DNA from: Pseudomonadota bacterium
GTDB taxonomy: Bacteria > Desulfobacterota > Binatia > UBA9968
Length of the DNA: 64,000 nucleotides
Direction of reading: 5' to 3'
Assembly: GCA_021324155.1 (NCBI GenBank)
Contig: JAJPJQ010000042.1
Coordinates: 124,001 to 188,000 of the forward strand
The translations under genes were made by a program, and so were the position numbers. The notes beneath the pieces are model-generated. The model was not told the origin of the DNA, ran no database searches, and was given only the letters and a program-made list of their open reading frames with translations. Below are positions 44,861-53,809 of this stretch, one piece after another; the first letter of the stretch is position 1; every line of letters starts with the position of its first letter.

Positions 44861-45952
44861 ATGAGCGCAGAGCCGAAGCCGTCGCCCGCGCGCGATAAAT
44901 TCCACGAGCGCATGCATTCGAGTCACATGTACGGCCTCTGGGAGCTGGCGAGCCAGATGACGCCGAATCCGCAGCCCAAGGCGATTGCGTACATGTGGCC
45001 GTGGTCCGAGCTCGAGCCGATCATCAAGGCTTCCGGCGAGATGGTTCCCGTCGGCGAGGAGCGCCGCGCGCTGCAACTCTTCAATCCCGGGCTCGGCGGG
45101 CGCTGGGCGACGACGAATAATCTTATCGCCGCGGTACAGCTCCTCCTTCCCGGCGAGGTCGCGCGCGCGCACCGCCACACGCCGACGGCGATCCGCTTGA
45201 TCATCGAAGGCTCCGGCGCGTATACCGCGGTCGACGGCGAGCGCGTCTACATGGAGCCGGGCGATCTCATCCTCACGCCGAGCTGGTCGTGGCACGACCA
45301 CGGCAACGAGACCGACAAGCCGATCATCTGGATGGACGGCCTCGACATCCCGCTGATCGCGTCGCTCGACGCAATGTTCTTTCAGTTCTACTCGCAGGCG
45401 CAGGTGCCCACGACCCGACCGGCGAATGCTTCCAAGCAGCTCCACGGCCACACGCATCTGACGCCGACGTGGGTGAAAGAAAAACCCAGGGCGTCTCCCC
45501 TGCTGCTCTACTCATGGCAGCAGACGCGCGAAGCGCTCGATACACTGCGCGCCCAGGAAGGCAGCCCGCACGACGGCATTTGCCTCGAATATCAGCATCC
45601 GCAGACCGGCGGGCCGGTGATGCCGACCATGTCGTGCAAGGTGCAGATGCTCCGTCCCGGCGAGCGCACGCGCGCCCATCGCCACACCGGCAGCGCGGTC
45701 TATCACATCGTCCAAGGCGAGGGCGAAACGATCATCGACGGCCAGCGCTTTAGCTGGAATAAAGGCAGCATCATCGCGCAGCCCTCCTGGGCGGTGCATG
45801 AGCACGCGAACACCTCGACGAAGGAAGACGCGGTGCTCTTCTCGATCAACGACACCCCCGTGCTCGAAAGTCTCGGTCTCTACTACGAAGAGGAATTCAC
45901 CGAGGGCGGCGGGCGGCAGCAGGTCACCTCGACTTTTTCCTCGCATCCCTGA
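44861..45952 (+). CDS. Gentisate 1,2-dioxygenase-like double-cupin
   Basis: 363 residues from ATG 44861, seven bases after GAGGAGG; ATG 44855 is too close to that site. Two cupin domains: the first with ARAHRHTPTAIRLIIEG ... WSWHDHGN, the second with TRAHRHTGSAVYHIVQGEG ... WAVHEHAN. The first-cupin His-x-His plus later His form the Fe(II) site. Gentisate, 1-hydroxy-2-naphthoate and salicylate ring-cleaving dioxygenases share this fold. First gene of the catabolic cluster; HpaB follows at 13 bases. It would open the ring of a hydroxylated aromatic acid; the precise substrate is inferred. Confidence 0.88.
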   Translation: MSAEPKPSPARDKFHERMHSSHMYGLWELASQMTPNPQPKAIAYMWPWSELEPIIKASGEMVPVGEERRALQLFNPGLGGRWATTNNLIAAVQLLLPGEVARAHRHTPTAIRLIIEGSGAYTAVDGERVYMEPGDLILTPSWSWHDHGNETDKPIIWMDGLDIPLIASLDAMFFQFYSQAQVPTTRPANASKQLHGHTHLTPTWVKEKPRASPLLLYSWQQTREALDTLRAQEGSPHDGICLEYQHPQTGGPVMPTMSCKVQMLRPGERTRAHRHTGSAVYHIVQGEGETIIDGQRFSWNKGSIIAQPSWAVHEHANTSTKEDAVLFSINDTPVLESLGLYYEEEFTEGGGRQQVTSTFSSHP

Positions 45953-45965
45953 TAGATAAGAGCGC

Positions 45966-47429
45966 ATGGCCGCGCGTAGTCGAACCGAATACCTCGCGGG
46001 CCTCGCCGACGCGCGTGAGATATGGTTCGACGGCGCGCGCGTGTCCGACGTCGCCGGCCATCCGATCCTCGGCCGGACCGCGCACACGCTGGCAGATCTC
46101 TACGACCTGCAGCGCGATCCCGAATTACAACCGAAACTCACCTATGCGTCGCCGAAAACCGGCGATCCCGTAAGCCTCGCGTTCTTACAGCCGCGCAGCG
46201 TGGACGATCTCGTGCGCCGCCGCGTCATGTTCAAGCACTGGGCGGACTACAGCGGCGGGATGCTCGGGCGCACGCCGGATTATCTGAACGCGATCCTCGC
46301 CGGCTCGGCTTCGTCGGCTGACTACTTCGGGCGTAACGGGCCGGAGTACGCCGGGCGCATCGTAGAATATTACGAATATTGCCGCGAGCGCGATCTCTGC
46401 GCGACGCACACTTTCGTCGATCCGCAGATTAATCGTGCGCTGAGCCAGTCCGAGCAGGCCGATCCGACCGTGCCGCTCCACATAGCGGGCGAAAGCGAGA
46501 AAGGCCTGGTCGTCTCAGGCGCGCGCATGCTCGCGACGCTCGCGCCGTACGCGGACGAATTGCACGTCTTCCCCTCGCCGTCGCGCACACAGCAGAGCGA
46601 CGCGCCGCGCTTCGCGTTCGCCTTCGCGGTGCCGATCGCGACGCCGGGGCTCAAGTTCATGTGCCGCGAGAGCTTCGACATCGGTGGCACCACTGGCGAC
46701 TATCCGCTTACCGCGCGCTACGAGGAAATGGACAGCGTCGCCGTCTTCCACGACGTCGTCGTGCCGTGGGAGCGCGTCTTTCTCAAAGGCGACATCGGTC
46801 TCTGCAACCGGCTCTTTCGCGAGACGCCCGCGTTTCTGCACGGCATCCACCAGTTCACGACGAAGAATCTAGCGAAGGCGGAATTCATTCTCGGGGTCGC
46901 GGCGCTGGTCGCCGACGCGATCGGCCGCGCGGGACTGCCGCAGTACCAGCAAATGCTGGGCGAGATCGTCGACGCGGTCGAGACCGAGCGCGCCTATTTG
47001 AGAGCGGCGGAAGCCGACGCGATCACCGACGCGCGCGGCTTTGTCCACCCGAACCCCGATATTCTCTCGACCGCGCGGAATTATTTTCCGAAAATATATC
47101 CGCGTCTGATCGAGATTTTGCAGCTCATCGGATCGAGCGGCCTCATGGCGACGCCCGCCGAGCGCGATTTGAAATCGCCGCACATCGAGAAAGATATAGA
47201 GCGCTACTATCAATCGGCGACGCTGATGGGCAAAGAGCGCGTGCGGCTGTTCCGCCTCGCGTGGGACCTGGCGTGCAGCTCGTTCGCGGGGCGGCAGGTG
47301 CTCTACGAGAGATTTTTCGCCGGCGATCCGTTCATGCTGATGGCGAACCGCTTCGCCGCGTACGACAAGAGCGAGGTCGTCGCGCGCGTGAAGGCGTTGC
47401 TCGCGCGCCGCGAGACGGATAAGGAGTGA
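45966..47429 (+). CDS. HpaB-family FADH2-dependent monooxygenase
   Basis: 487 residues of the 4-hydroxyphenylacetate 3-monooxygenase large-subunit family: MAARSRTEYLAGLADAREIW at the start, YARDLCATHTFVDPQ-like segment CATHTFVDPQINR, LVVSGARMLATLAPYADE (flavin site), VPWERVFLKGD and FPKIYPRLIEILQLIGSSGLM. It hydroxylates phenols or aromatic acids using FADH2 supplied by a reductase (HpaC); no reductase gene is in the cluster. It follows the dioxygenase gene and precedes the ACMSD-like gene by 3 bases. Confidence 0.93.
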   Translation: MAARSRTEYLAGLADAREIWFDGARVSDVAGHPILGRTAHTLADLYDLQRDPELQPKLTYASPKTGDPVSLAFLQPRSVDDLVRRRVMFKHWADYSGGMLGRTPDYLNAILAGSASSADYFGRNGPEYAGRIVEYYEYCRERDLCATHTFVDPQINRALSQSEQADPTVPLHIAGESEKGLVVSGARMLATLAPYADELHVFPSPSRTQQSDAPRFAFAFAVPIATPGLKFMCRESFDIGGTTGDYPLTARYEEMDSVAVFHDVVVPWERVFLKGDIGLCNRLFRETPAFLHGIHQFTTKNLAKAEFILGVAALVADAIGRAGLPQYQQMLGEIVDAVETERAYLRAAEADAITDARGFVHPNPDILSTARNYFPKIYPRLIEILQLIGSSGLMATPAERDLKSPHIEKDIERYYQSATLMGKERVRLFRLAWDLACSSFAGRQVLYERFFAGDPFMLMANRFAAYDKSEVVARVKALLARRETDKE

Positions 47430-47432
47430 TCC

Positions 47433-48413
47433 ATGAACATCGACTTTCACTGCCACATCTATCCCGAAGCGTATTTAAAGAAGCTCGAAGCTTCGACCGG
47501 CGACGTGCGCATCGAGACCAACGCCAAGGGCGAGAAGATCATCGTCAGCATGGGCGCCAAGGCCGGCCCGGTGACGCCGGAGTTCTTCGACATCGACCTT
47601 CGCGTCGACGAGATCAAGAAGCACCGCGTCGATATGCAGGTGCTCTCGACACCGCATCCCGGCGTCGACCGCTTCTCGGCGGAAGAGAGCGCCGAGATGA
47701 GCCGCATCATCAACGACGGTCTCGCGCTGTGCGTAAAAAAGCACCCGAAACACTTTCAGGGCCTCGCGATGCTGCCGCTGATCGACACCAAGGCCGCGCT
47801 CAAAGAGCTCGACCGCGCCGTCCTCGATCTCGGACTCAGCGGCATGTGCATGCTCACCAACGTCGCCGGCAAGACCCTCGACTCGGAATTTCTCCTGCCG
47901 GTCTACAAGCGGGCCGAGGAGCTGCGCATTCCGATCTTCATCCATCCGACGACGCCGCTCGGCGCGCAAGTGATGCAAGAGTGGCGGCTCGCGGTCATCC
48001 TGGGCTTCGAGTTCGACGTGATGCTCTCCGCCACGCGCCTCGCCTACGCCGGCGTGTTGGAAAGATTCCCCGAGCTGCATTTTGTGATCTCGCACCTCGG
48101 CGCGGGACTCCCTTTCCTCGCCGGGCGCATCGACCGCGGCTATCACGATCCGACGTGCGGCATCAAAACCAAGAAGCCGACGTCCGACTATTTGAAAGAC
48201 CTCTACTGTGACACCGTCTGCTTCTATCAGCCGGCACTGAAGATGGCCTACGAATTCTACGGCCCGGAGCGCATGGTGCTCGGCAGCGACTTTCCGCTTT
48301 TGATCGGCGACCTGCCCGGGGCGGTGCCGAGCATCGAGGAGATGCAGATACCCGATCGCGACAAGAAAAAAATCCTCGGCGAGAACGCCGAGCGGCTGTT
48401 GAAGCGGTCTTGA
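47433..48413 (+). CDS. ACMSD-type amidohydrolase/decarboxylase
   Basis: 326 residues starting 3 bases after hpaB-like. It opens MNIDFHCHIYPEAYLKKLEA with His6-x-His8 of the metal site, and has FIHPTTPLGAQ (His near 174), VISHLGAGLPFLAGRIDRGY and LGSDFPLL (Asp). This is the aminocarboxymuconate-semialdehyde decarboxylase group, non-oxidative decarboxylases of aromatic or muconate-type acids. In this cluster it would decarboxylate or hydrolyse the ring-cleavage product. Confidence 0.92.
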   Translation: MNIDFHCHIYPEAYLKKLEASTGDVRIETNAKGEKIIVSMGAKAGPVTPEFFDIDLRVDEIKKHRVDMQVLSTPHPGVDRFSAEESAEMSRIINDGLALCVKKHPKHFQGLAMLPLIDTKAALKELDRAVLDLGLSGMCMLTNVAGKTLDSEFLLPVYKRAEELRIPIFIHPTTPLGAQVMQEWRLAVILGFEFDVMLSATRLAYAGVLERFPELHFVISHLGAGLPFLAGRIDRGYHDPTCGIKTKKPTSDYLKDLYCDTVCFYQPALKMAYEFYGPERMVLGSDFPLLIGDLPGAVPSIEEMQIPDRDKKKILGENAERLLKRS

Positions 48414-48456
48414 TTTTGACGTAGCGGGATAAACGGATCCCGCAAAGGAGTGTCGT

Positions 48457-48921
48457 ATGGCGAAATTCACCCTGAAGGTCAACGGCAAGAGCCATGTGGT
48501 CGATGTCGATCCCGAGATGCCGCTGCTGTACGCGCTGCGGAACGATCTCAGGCTCAACGGGCCGAAGTTCGGCTGCGGTCTGGCGCAGTGCGGCGCGTGC
48601 GCCGTTCTCGTCGACGGCAAGGCGATCCGCTCGTGCTCGCTCGAGGTGAAGGATCTCGGCGGCCGCGCGGTCACGACGCTCGAAGGCCTCGGCACGGTAA
48701 AAAATCCGCACCCGCTGCAAAAGGCGTTCATGGAGGAGCAGGCGCTCCAGTGCGGCTACTGCATCAACGGCTTCATCATCGGCGCCAAGGCGCTGCTCGA
48801 CTCCAATCCCAAGCCTACCGATGCCGAGATCAAGGAAGCGCTCGAGGGCAATCTCTGCCGCTGCGCGACGCACACGCGTATTCTCCGCGCCGTCAAGCGC
48901 GCTTCCGGACAGGCCGTTTGA
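48457..48921 (+). CDS. 2Fe-2S subunit of molybdenum hydroxylase (IorA/CoxS-like)
   Basis: 154 residues with two 2Fe-2S clusters: plant-type CGLAQCGACAVLVDGKAIRSC (Cys40, 45, 48, 60) and the C-terminal CGYCINGF plus CRCATHTRI. This is the small electron-transfer subunit of xanthine-dehydrogenase-type enzymes such as isoquinoline 1-oxidoreductase. AAAGGAG precedes it. The large subunit starts 10 bases later. Confidence 0.95.
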   Translation: MAKFTLKVNGKSHVVDVDPEMPLLYALRNDLRLNGPKFGCGLAQCGACAVLVDGKAIRSCSLEVKDLGGRAVTTLEGLGTVKNPHPLQKAFMEEQALQCGYCINGFIIGAKALLDSNPKPTDAEIKEALEGNLCRCATHTRILRAVKRASGQAV

Positions 48922-48931
48922 GGAGAATACG

Positions 48932-51196
48932 ATGAAAACGGAATTATCCCGCCGCGAATTGCTCAAGGCCGGCGGCGCGCTTATCGTGAGCTTCAACCTC
49001 TTTCCTTCGCTGGACCTTTTCGCGGGCGAGGCGCAAGCGCCGGGCATGCCGGATCCGACGCAGCTCGATTCCTGGATCGCCGTCGCGAAGGACGGCACCG
49101 TCACGGTCTTCACCAGCAAGGTCGAGCTCGGGACCGGCATCAAGACCGCGCTCGCGCAGATCGCCGCGGAGGAATTGGACGTGCCGCTCGGCCGCGTCAG
49201 GATCGACATGGGCGATACCGACAAGACGATCGACCAGGCGACGACCTCCGGCAGCCGCACGATCGAACGCGCCGGGCCGCAGATCCGCCAGGCGGCCGCG
49301 GCGGCGCGGAAGGAATTGCTGCGCCTCGCCTCCGAGCGCCTCGGAGCGCCCGCCGACAAGCTCGCCGTCAAGGACGGCGTCGTGAGCGTCGCCGGCAGCC
49401 CGTCGAAGCGCGTCACTTACGCGCAGCTCGTCGGCGGCAAGCGCTTCTACAAGACGATCCAGGCCGAAGGCAAGCTGGGCGAGATGAAGCTCGCGCAGGA
49501 CGTCAAGCCAAAGGACCCGAAGGAATACGAAATCGTCGGAAAATCGATCGAGCGCGTCGATGTGCCGCCGAAAACGACTGGTGAAGCGGTCTACGTCCAC
49601 GACGTGCGCATCCCTGGCATGCTCCACGGCCGCGTCGTGCGGCCGCCGGTGGTCAACTCCGCGCCTTCCTCGATCGATGAATCCTCGATCAAGGATATTT
49701 CCGGCGTGGTGAAAGTCGTGCGCGAGGGCGCCTTCGTCGGCGTGGTCGCCAAGACCGAATGGGCGGCGATCAAAGCTGCGCGCAATCTTAAGGTCAATTG
49801 GAGCAAGCCCGCGTTTCAGCTCCCCGCCGACCGCGAGCAGCTCGACAAATATCTCACGACGAACAAGAGCTTCACGACGCTCAAACAGGTCGAGAAAGGC
49901 GATCCCGCGGCGGCGATCGACAAGGCCGGCAAGCGCTACGAGGCGGTCTTTCGGTGGCCATTTCAGATGCATGGGATGATCGGCCCGTCGTGCGCGGTCG
50001 CCGACGTGCGCGGCAACAAGGCGACGGTGTGGTCCGGATGCCAGGGGCCGTTCCGCACGCGCGCGTCGATTGCGAGTTTATTGAAAATTCCCGAAGACAA
50101 CGTCCGCGTCGTCTATCATGAAGCGTCGGGATCGTACGGGCGGCTCAGCAACGACGACGGCGCCGAAGATGCCGCGCTGCTGTCGCGCGCCGTGGGCGCG
50201 CCGGTGCGCGTCCAGTGGATGCGCCACGACGAGCACGGCTGGGAGCCGAAGGGCCCCGCCCAGCTGCAGAAGGTCCGCGCCGCGGCAGCGGACGGAAAGA
50301 TCGTGGCGTGGGAGTTCGTCGACTACAGCCTGCCGTGGACGGTCGCGGCGACGATGACGCTGCTCGCCTCGCAGCAGATCGGGCTGACGACAAAAATTCC
50401 GGGACAAGGAAACGGCAATCAGGGCGGCGGCGAAATCTACGCCTTCGACAATACCAATGTCCGCGCCGAGGAAATCCCCTGGATGAAGCCCGAGGCGAAT
50501 CCGCTCCGCACGAGCAACCTGCGCGCGCCGGGGCAGCTCTCGCGCTGCTTCGCGAGCGAGACGCTGCTGAGCGAGATCGCTGCCGACCTCGGCGTCGATC
50601 CCATCGAGCTGCGCCTGCGCTATCTCGCGGCGGACAAGCGCGCGAGCGACGCGCTCAAGGTCGCCGCCGGGCAAGCCAAGTGGGAGTGGCACCGTCAGCC
50701 GGCGGCCAATTCCGCGGCCGCGGTTGCGAAGGGCCGCGGCGTCGCGATGACGCGGCGGGCCGGGGGCTACGCCGCGGCGATCGCCGACGTGGAGGTCGAG
50801 CGCGCGACCGGGAAGGTCGCTGTGAAGCGCATCACGCTGTCGCACGACTGCGGCCTCATGGTCAATCCCGACGGGGTCAAGAACCAGGTCGAGGGCAACA
50901 TCGTGCAGGGCGTAAGCCGCGCGCTTTACGAGGAAGTGGCCTTCGACGCGACCGGCGTCACGAGCCTCGACTGGGTGAGCTATCCGATTCTTCGATTTCC
51001 CGAAGTGCCGGAGCTCGAAGTCGCGCTCATCGACCGCAGGGAGGTCGCTCCGCTCGGCGCGGGCGAGCTTTCGACTGTGCCTATCCCGGCCGCAATCGCC
51101 AATGCGATCTTCGACGCGACCGGCGCGCGCCTGCGCGACGTGCCGTTCACGCCGCAGCGCGTCCTCGCGGCACTGAAAGCGGCGAAGGCAGCCTAG
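48932..51196 (+). CDS. Molybdopterin-binding subunit of xanthine-dehydrogenase-type hydroxylase (IorB-like)
   Basis: 754 residues from ATG 48932 (GAGGAG before it; longer frames are shadows of the 2Fe-2S gene). A Tat signal SRRELLKAGG marks export to the periplasm, as in the IorB group. Family motifs: FTSKVELGTGIKTALAQIAAEEL, SGSRTIERAGPQIRQAA, KTTGEAVYVHDVRIPGMLHG, and LRAPGQLSRCFASETLLSEIA near the Moco site, then VNPDGVKNQVEGNIVQG and GAGELSTVPIPAAIANAIFDA. These oxidise N-heteroaromatics or aldehydes using water. No FAD subunit gene is present, consistent with IorAB type. modA is elsewhere in the window. Confidence 0.94.
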   Translation: MKTELSRRELLKAGGALIVSFNLFPSLDLFAGEAQAPGMPDPTQLDSWIAVAKDGTVTVFTSKVELGTGIKTALAQIAAEELDVPLGRVRIDMGDTDKTIDQATTSGSRTIERAGPQIRQAAAAARKELLRLASERLGAPADKLAVKDGVVSVAGSPSKRVTYAQLVGGKRFYKTIQAEGKLGEMKLAQDVKPKDPKEYEIVGKSIERVDVPPKTTGEAVYVHDVRIPGMLHGRVVRPPVVNSAPSSIDESSIKDISGVVKVVREGAFVGVVAKTEWAAIKAARNLKVNWSKPAFQLPADREQLDKYLTTNKSFTTLKQVEKGDPAAAIDKAGKRYEAVFRWPFQMHGMIGPSCAVADVRGNKATVWSGCQGPFRTRASIASLLKIPEDNVRVVYHEASGSYGRLSNDDGAEDAALLSRAVGAPVRVQWMRHDEHGWEPKGPAQLQKVRAAAADGKIVAWEFVDYSLPWTVAATMTLLASQQIGLTTKIPGQGNGNQGGGEIYAFDNTNVRAEEIPWMKPEANPLRTSNLRAPGQLSRCFASETLLSEIAADLGVDPIELRLRYLAADKRASDALKVAAGQAKWEWHRQPAANSAAAVAKGRGVAMTRRAGGYAAAIADVEVERATGKVAVKRITLSHDCGLMVNPDGVKNQVEGNIVQGVSRALYEEVAFDATGVTSLDWVSYPILRFPEVPELEVALIDRREVAPLGAGELSTVPIPAAIANAIFDATGARLRDVPFTPQRVLAALKAAKAA

Positions 51197-51203
51197 CACC
51201 GCG

Positions 51204-52193
51204 ATGCGCATTTCGCGCGCCGAACTGCTTCTCGCGCTCTTTTTCATGCTCGCTGCGGCGCCGGCGCGCGCCGCGTCGCCGCTCACGCGCGTCGTGATGA
51301 CGACGGGCTCGTTCGCCGAGCGCGAAGGCGTCGTCTACGTCGCGCAGGACCAGGGATTTTTCCGCAAATACGGCGTCGACATCAGTTTCGTTCAGGTGCG
51401 GAACGGTCCCGTCGGCATGTCGGCGCTCGCCTCCGGCGAATCGCAGTTCCATTGGGGATCCGTCACGGCGGCGAATCTCGGCGCGATCGCCGAGGGCGCG
51501 GACATCGTCTTCATCGCCGGCTTCATCAACAAGCTCACCGGCGCCTTCGTCGTCAATTCCAAAATCAAAACTCCGCAGGACATCAAGGGCAAGACGCTCG
51601 GCGTGAACAGTCTGAGCGGCGGCGGTTGGATGTTTACGATGCTCGCGCTCGACCACTGGGGCCTCGACCCGAAGCGTGACGGCATCAACATCCGCTCGCT
51701 CGGCAGCGACGGCATCCGCACCGAAGCGCTGTCTTCCGGTGTCATCGACGGCTGTCAGATCGGCTACACGTTTGCCGCGCAGCTCCAGACCAAGGGCTTC
51801 CGCGTCCTCGCGGATTTGGAGAAGCTGCCGATCGCCTACCAGGGATCCGGAATGATGGCACGCCGCGCATTTGTCACCTCGCAACCGGCGGTCGTGGAGA
51901 ACACGCTCCGCGGCCTGCTCGACAGCGTCGCGTTCATCCGCAATCGCGAGAACAAGGCGGCGGTCATGAAAAGTCTCGCGCGCGGGCTGCGTCTGTCGCG
52001 CGTCGAGGACGCCGAGGAAGGCTACAACAGCATCGTCGACATCTACGAGAAAAAAATCTACCCGAGCACCGACGGCATCGCCAACGTCATCCGCCTCCTG
52101 GGCGCGACGAACGAGAAGATCCGCCGCTTGAAAGCCGCCGATCTGGTCGAGACTTCCGCTGTAAAGAAATTAGAAAAAGAAGGAAGGTTCTAG
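51204..52193 (+). CDS. ABC transporter solute-binding protein, NMT1 type
   Basis: 329 residues; signal peptide LLLALFFMLAAAPARAA. The mature part runs RVVMTTGSFAEREGVVYVAQDQGFFRKYGVDISFVQV, ALASGESQFHWGSVTAANLGAIAEGADIVFIAGF, KTLGVNSLSGGGWMFTML, as in NMT1/SsuA binders. It follows the Moco subunit by 7 bases as the last gene of the catabolic cluster, so it probably binds the cluster's substrate. No permease or ATPase gene follows; the next gene is convergent pilU. Confidence 0.88.
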   Translation: MRISRAELLLALFFMLAAAPARAASPLTRVVMTTGSFAEREGVVYVAQDQGFFRKYGVDISFVQVRNGPVGMSALASGESQFHWGSVTAANLGAIAEGADIVFIAGFINKLTGAFVVNSKIKTPQDIKGKTLGVNSLSGGGWMFTMLALDHWGLDPKRDGINIRSLGSDGIRTEALSSGVIDGCQIGYTFAAQLQTKGFRVLADLEKLPIAYQGSGMMARRAFVTSQPAVVENTLRGLLDSVAFIRNRENKAAVMKSLARGLRLSRVEDAEEGYNSIVDIYEKKIYPSTDGIANVIRLLGATNEKIRRLKAADLVETSAVKKLEKEGRF

Positions 52194-52202
52194 ACCGGCG
52201 TC

Positions 52203-53390
52203 TTACAAGCCGGCTACCGCTTTCTTTTTACTTGGGGCCGGAGCATCCGGCCGCTGTGAATTGTCGATCACAGAACCGAGCACGGGCGTAATCTCGCGCT
52301 TGATGCGAAGCCCGTTGGCTTCGTCGGGGGCGGCGCGATCGAGCTTGATCTTCAGGCGCAGATTGTTCGGGCTGTCCGAGTTCGCGACGGCCTGTTCGTC
52401 GGTTATTTTCCCCTGCTTGTAGAGCATGAAGAGCGACTGCTCGAAAGTTTGACATCCCTCATGAATGCCTTGATCCATCGCTTCTAGAAGCTCGCCGGTC
52501 TTCCCCTCTTTGATCAGGTCTTTGATGCGCGGTGTGGCCATCAGGATTTCGAGAGCCGCCACGCGCGTGGAGTCTACCGTAGGCACCAGACGCTGCGAGA
52601 TGATGCCTCGGAGATTGAGCGAGAGCTGCATGAGAATCTGGGGATGGCGCGTCTCGGGAAAAAAGTTGAGAATGCGCTCAAACGTCTGGCAAGCGTTCGC
52701 CGAGTGCAGCGTCGCGAGGCACAGGTGACCGGTGTCGGCGAACATGATCGCCGCCTCCATCGATTCGCTGTCGCGGACCTCGCCGATCATGACCACATCG
52801 GGCGCCTGGCGCACAGCGCGCTTTAGCGCCTCGCCGAACGAAGCGGTATCGAAACCCAGCTCGCGCTGCGTGACAAGGCACTGCTTGTGCGGGTGCACGA
52901 ATTCGATCGGATCCTCGACCGTAACGATGTGTCCAGGGCCGGAGGTGTTACGGTAATCGATGAGCGCGGCCAGTGTCGTCGATTTGCCCGTGCCGGTTGC
53001 ACCGGCGACGAGCACGAGGCCGCGCTTTCTGACCGACAGCTCTTTCAGCACCGGCGGCAATCCGAGCTCGTCGATCGTCGCGATCTCGCACTTGATCGTG
53101 CGCACGACCAGCGCGATCGAGCCGCGCTGACGCAGCACGTTGACGCGAAAGCGGCTGACCCTGTCGTGAACCAGCGCCAGGTCCATCTCGTTCGTGCGGC
53201 TGAACTCCTGCCATTGATTCTCGTTCATAATTTCGCGCGCCATCTTTTCGAGATCGCCAGGGGTGAAGACGTCCTTGCCGATGCGCTGCATGACGCCTTC
53301 GACGCGGTAGACGGGTGGGCTGCCGGCCGTTAGGTACAGGTCTGAGGCATTTTTTTCGACCATCGCTCCGAGGTGTGACGCGATTTCCAT
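52203..53390 (-). CDS. pilU: Twitching-motility ATPase PilU
   Basis: 395 residues from ATG 53390; a longer frame to 53606 has no support. Walker A GATGTGKST (130-138), Walker B DVVMIGEVRD and the PilU-typical ALIDYRNTSGPGHIVTVEDPIEFVH, LCLATLHSANACQTFERILNFFPETRH and the late SDSPNNLRLKIKLDR closely resemble PilU of type IV pili. The last 40 residues (to KKKAVAGL) extend past the usual end. PilU works with PilT to retract pili. No pilT or pilus subunit gene lies nearby, so pilU is isolated here. Confidence 0.93.
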   Translation of the reverse strand: MEIASHLGAMVEKNASDLYLTAGSPPVYRVEGVMQRIGKDVFTPGDLEKMAREIMNENQWQEFSRTNEMDLALVHDRVSRFRVNVLRQRGSIALVVRTIKCEIATIDELGLPPVLKELSVRKRGLVLVAGATGTGKSTTLAALIDYRNTSGPGHIVTVEDPIEFVHPHKQCLVTQRELGFDTASFGEALKRAVRQAPDVVMIGEVRDSESMEAAIMFADTGHLCLATLHSANACQTFERILNFFPETRHPQILMQLSLNLRGIISQRLVPTVDSTRVAALEILMATPRIKDLIKEGKTGELLEAMDQGIHEGCQTFEQSLFMLYKQGKITDEQAVANSDSPNNLRLKIKLDRAAPDEANGLRIKREITPVLGSVIDNSQRPDAPAPSKKKAVAGL

Positions 53391-53453
53391 CGAGGTCTCA
53401 CTTTCCGGGACTTTCGTCGTAGAAATGGCTAGCAATTTTCGATCCGTAAAATT

Positions 53454-53483
53454 GCGCCAAATCGTGCTAAATCGCACCAAATC
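53454..53483. repeat. Three tandem 10-base repeats upstream of pilU
   Basis: Units GCGCCAAATC, GTGCTAAATC and GCACCAAATC occupy 53454-53463, 53464-53473 and 53474-53483. The spacing equals one helical turn, so proteins could bind side by side. They lie about 65-95 bases upstream of the pilU start. Confidence 0.5.
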
Positions 53484-53524
53484 TACACCGCAGAATGCCC
53501 TAAAATGGAAAATGTCACACAACA

Positions 53525-53809
53525 ATGAACGCGCTGAACGAAGGGTACCGGTGGCTGCCCATGCTGCGATACGCGTATCGGGTGAATAGCTTCTCCTGTC
53601 CCTCATTCTCAGCGCTTTGATCGGCTGGGAGCGGGACCTCTATGACAGACGCGCTAGAGACATGCGGCCTCAAAATGCTGGCGAGCAAACAGATCAAACA
53701 CGACGATCGGCATTGTTACGAAATCACGCCCGCGGGCCGCAAGTTGCACCACGAACCACTCGTGGAAAAGCGCCTCAAAACCCCTGACGTGTGGGAAGTG
53801 CGGTATTAA
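53525..53809 (+). pseudogene. MgtC/SapB-family gene relic
   Basis: The 415-base stretch between pilU and the M20 gene has no intact gene. A start ATG at 53525 gives MNALNEGYRWLPMLRYAYR, then the reading frame shifts and continues as LLLSLILSALIGWERDLYDR (53590-53650), which matches the MgtC entry (short hydrophobic helix, GxERE-type motif). After another shift comes a 55-codon frame (53642-53809) ending LKTPDVWEVRY, like an MgtC C-terminal domain. The middle is missing. I read it as a frameshifted and internally deleted mgtC-like gene. Confidence 0.5.

Noticed and set aside
50078-51297. Long open frames on both strands inside the Moco subunit gene
   Set aside because: The plus-strand frame encoding the Moco subunit has continuous family similarity; the others are low-complexity Arg/Ala shadows.
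53642-53809. 55-residue protein with a winged-helix-like ITPAGRKL motif
   Set aside because: Considered as a small regulator, but its position and neighbouring frame pieces fit an MgtC relic better; no Shine-Dalgarno.
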